Shown here piece after piece: positions 61,501 to 64,000 of a DNA stretch of 64,000 bases. Positions within the stretch are counted from its first letter, which is position 1; every line of letters starts with the position of its first letter. The notes under the pieces were generated by a model. The model ran no database searches, was not told where the DNA came from, and saw only the letters and a program-made list of their open reading frames with translations. Source of the stretch: Paracyclopina nana (taxonomy: Eukaryota; Arthropoda; Copepoda; Cyclopoida; Cyclopettidae); NCBI GenBank assembly GCA_019096065.1, contig JAGUCH010000009.1:568001-632000 (forward strand), written 5' to 3'. The translations under genes and the position numbers were made by a program.

Positions 61501-63631
61501 ACGCTTCCTGCTAATTTTTCAAGGCCTAGACACAAAATTCCGAGGCATTGTACAAACCTGTGGCAAAAATTGCAATTTGTCTGCTACATTTTGCAGTGAG
61601 AAATGTGACTGGGAAAAAGGTGAATAAAGAGCACTTTTTCGCGTACATTTTGAGTGTCCACTCCCGCTCCCGCCTCGATGAAAAGTTTGACCATTTCATT
61701 GTCTTTTCTGCGGGCTGCCAAATGCAAAGCCGTGTCCTTCAGCGGTGGCTTTGTGTATTTCACTTGGGCCTCGGTCTCCTGCATCAAAAGCTCTCGGCAA
61801 ACGTGGAAATTGCCGGCCTCAACCGCTGCGAAAAGGGGAATATTTCCATCCTAGGAAAAATTAAGCCTACTATTATCCTTGTTGATTGGAAAAAGTCAAA
61901 TAGTTTGAGCAGCCATCTCCGCAAGAAACTTTAAAGCATTGGTTTGATGTTCAGCCTTACTTGGTCGGGTTTGAGCCGGATGTCTTTGGGTGCCACGGAG
62001 ATTAAGGCCCTTAGGATTTGTAAGGCATGCGAAGTTGGCCTTGAGCAGACCAGGTGGATGCAAGATTGGTTCTTGGGCTAGAAACGGAAATATTCAGCTG
62101 AATGCGGCCCGAAAAGAGGCAATTGTATGGTCTTTAAAAGTGGGCACTTTTTTTAATCAAAAGTGACCACTTTCTTAGTTAAAAATGACCACTCTTTAAG
62201 TTGAAAGTGAGCACTTTTTGAAAGTTGAAAGTGACCACTTTTTGAAATTTGAAAGTGACCACTTTATGAAAGTTGAAAGCGACCACTTTTTGAAATTTGA
62301 AAGTGACCACTTTTTGAAATTTGAAAGTGACCACTTTTAGAAATTTGAAAGCGACCACTTTTTGAAGTTTTGAACTTTTTGAACCGCCACTCAGTGGTCA
62401 ATTGAGTATTGTGAAAGTTGTATGATTTTGGATGAAAGGGCCACAAGCATGGGTAACCAAAGTGGTCCCATTTTCACCAAACCATCAAAGAGGCCACGTT
62501 TTCAGCAAAACTGAAAAGTGGTCCCATTATTTAAGGCGGTTAAAAAAAGTGACCACCGATCAGTGGTCCATAAGTGGTCATTTACCCCTCCTGGTCCGGT
62601 GGGGTCGGCCTTTTTGGCCAGGAGCTGTTTGACGGTGTCTTCCCGCGAATACATTGAAGCTAGGTGCAATGTGGTGTACTGTTCTTTGTTCTTGGCATTG
62701 ATGTCACAACCAAGCTCGATCATTCGGTCAATGAGCAAAGTTCGATTCTCCATCGCAGCGTACATCAAAGGCGTATTTCCAGTGACCTGCAAACGCAAAT
62801 GTCCCGTTCATCTACAATACCTACATTTATGGAGTCTTTTTTAGATTTTCATTGTTTAAAATTATTTAGGCCCAGTTCATATGCTACATAACGGTAAACG
62901 ACGTAACGGAAACTAAGATCATAATTTCTAAACAGTATAACATTATAAATCATGAAAAAATAATCAATGTTTTCCCCTGAACTGATGAGATTTTTTAATT
63001 TAAAGCTTTCTTTATACTTATTACACTTCAAATTCAAATGTTATCAAAATTGCAAAAAATAGAGTTTTTAAAACTCTATTTAGTAGATGAACGGTGCCTT
63101 AGTACCACGTTTCAGCGGAGTCAGCTGCCATAAAACAAATCACAAAAAGTAATTGTGATGGCTCAGATATTGATTCTCCTGCTCTCCATCCAGTGAAATT
63201 ATCTAGAAAGTTCCTTGACAAAAACGGAGCAAGAAAAGAGCCTAAAATTCTCTTTAGAATCCAATTCTATGAATTTCAAACACACAAGCTAAGTAAGGAG
63301 TAAAGTGAACTTTACATCTTAAAGTTAAAGCTTTCTTAAGTTCTTAAGTTAAGACTCAATGAGGACTCACATTGTCACTTATTCCACTCAAAGGTTGCTT
63401 AGCTGTTGATCCATCTTCGACTGCTCTTTCCAAGGCTTTTAAGGCGGATTCGCAACCAGTCCAATCGCCTTTTTGTGCAAGCACCAAAATTCGCATAGAA
63501 TTCGCATTCGGTGGTCCGGCTACAGATGATGTCTTTTTGTCCTTTTTCTCTCCTTTTTCTCCTTCTTTCTCAGCCTCACTCCCCTTCTTCGATGGCTCAT
63601 CTTTGACCTCTTGCTTTGCATCTTTCTTCGA
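50793..63631 (-). CDS. nompC: NompC/TRPN mechanosensitive channel (shared ankyrin exons plus cassette A), 5' partial
   Basis: Shared exons in transcript order: 63631-63371, 62786-62586, 62077-61961, 61850-61647, 61439-61334, 60468-60173, 59633-59540, 59360-59146, 58507-58253, 58117-57944, 57306-57064, 56076-55876, 55556-55202, 54935-54730, 54023-53826, 53639-53433, 53169-53038, then cassette A. The frame is open for 1155 shared codons plus 498, about 1653 aa in all, matching the usual ~1600-1700 aa of NompC. Repeated TPLHxAA ankyrin motifs run throughout. NompC-specific stretches include ADKFKASVFDRTKDGSTLMH, RVDVFDHEGRSALHLAAE, DDYGQKPIHLAAQ and FVYNLMACGKK before the membrane part. In insects the long ankyrin domain is the gating spring that tethers the pore to microtubules in ciliated mechanoreceptors. 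The first exon with the start Met lies beyond 64000 or in the repeat-rich 63640-64000. Confidence 0.96.
56700..56995. repeat. TTTGAGCCATTTGAAATCAA repeat (21 bp) in nompC intron
   Basis: About 13 units, nearly identical between 56790 and 56990. The multiple-of-three period leaves frames open on both strands. Confidence 0.9.
57390..57940. repeat. ATGACTCATCACATAACTCA degenerate repeat in nompC intron
   Basis: CATAACTCA, ATGACTCA and ATGACACAT words with a period of about 15-20 bp fill the intron between exons 58117-57944 and 57306-57064. Confidence 0.8.
58560..59120. other. nompC intron without visible features
   Basis: AT-rich unique sequence between exons 59360-59146 and 58507-58253. Two near-identical words, ACAGAATGTCCCACAGAAAATG and a diverged copy at about 58890, are the only repeats seen. 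Confidence 0.4.
59690..60095. repeat. AAAATGTCCCAAAATGGGAC repeat in nompC intron
   Basis: Two sub-families: TTTTATTGTCCCATATGGGAG at 59720-59850 and GAAAATGTCCCAAAATGGGA at 59880-60010. Each has an inverted GTCCCA ... TGGGAC pair. Confidence 0.85.
60540..61300. repeat. AAAATGTCCCATTTACGTC 19-bp repeat in nompC intron
   Basis: About 35 degenerate units in two parts (60560-60820 and 60985-61300), separated by a T-rich stretch at 60820-60850. Confidence 0.9.
62125..62375. repeat. 24-bp repeat around AAAGTGACCACTTTTTGAAA in nompC intron
   Basis: About 9 units with the short inverted pair AAAGTGACCACTTT. Looser AAGTGGTC words continue to 62580. Confidence 0.9.
62830..63370. other. nompC intron 1 of the window, no features seen
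   Basis: AT-rich sequence between exons 63631-63371 and 62786-62586. No repeat array or coding signal apart from short TTAAGTT words near 63330. Confidence 0.4.
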
Positions 63632-63669
63632 CTGAAATTGTAATTAAACATTCAATCAGCCAAGTTTAC

Positions 63670-64000
63670 CTAGTTTTGGCAAATTAAGTACTCATGACAA
63701 TTTTAAGTACTTTTGACAATTAAAGTACTTTTGACAATTAAAGTACTTTTGACAATTTTAAGTACTTTTGACAATATAAAAGTAATGCTGACAATATAAA
63801 AGTAATGCTGACAATTTTAATGTACTTTTGACAATTTTAATATACTTTTGACCATTTAAGTACTTTTGACAATTTAAGTACTTTTGACAATTTTAAGTAC
63901 TTTTGACAATTTAAGTACTTTTGACAATTAAAGTACGGTTGACAATTTGAAAGTACGGTTGACAATTAAAAAGTGCTTTTCACAATTTCAGTACTTTTCA
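63670..64000. repeat. AAGTACTTTTGACAATTT 18-bp repeat at window edge
   Basis: About 17 units upstream of the first nompC exon in the window. The array runs off the right edge. The word AAGTACTT is a palindrome. Confidence 0.9.

Overview
The window is animal nuclear DNA. It is AT-rich, its genes are split by many GT-AG introns (some only about 50 bp), and it contains nothing bacterial. The gene set points to an invertebrate, most likely an arthropod or a related ecdysozoan: a Kekkon-type LRR-Ig receptor, a NompC/TRPN channel with a long ankyrin domain, a full BBS7, a CCDC28 protein, an ATGL-like lipase and a myosin-light-chain-kinase-like kinase. I cannot name the species.

Layout. 403-6433 (+): PNPLA2/brummer-like lipase, 7 exons. 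7173-9178 (+): CCDC28 family, 4 exons. 9379-23045: about 14 kb without a gene I can support, mostly short tandem-repeat tracts. 23067-25906 (+): Kekkon-like LRR-Ig receptor, 4 exons. 27362-37789 (-): BBS7, 14 exons, complete. 38765-48081 (+): MLCK-like kinase, about 12 exons, divergent from BBS7. 48850-63631 (-): nompC, about 17 ankyrin/linker exons followed by two complete tandem copies of the six-exon channel cassette; only the extreme N-terminus lies beyond the right edge.

The most interesting structure is in nompC. The whole transmembrane/TRP-domain end of the gene is present twice. Cassette A is at 50793-52588 and cassette B at 48850-50660. Both begin at the same codon boundary in phase 0, have identical internal intron positions, and each ends with its own stop codon and a candidate poly(A) signal. 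Cassette B has no obvious ankyrin or start exon of its own in the 132 bp separating it from A. The simplest reading is one ankyrin spring that can be spliced to either of two pores. A partial tandem gene duplication is the alternative.

The second theme is that nearly every larger intron or spacer carries its own private minisatellite (units about 11-24 bp, often with a palindromic core). A few short words (GTCCCA, TGAGTCA, TGAGC) recur in different arrays. Smaller items are a 200-bp MITE with TA target duplication, a dispersed repeat with three copies, and a decayed exon-tail duplication inside a lipase intron. Three of the six genes (CCDC28, BBS7, nompC) belong to families tied to cilia or ciliated sensory neurons. 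Exon coordinates were read by eye from frame, splice sites and homology, so an occasional one-base error is possible.
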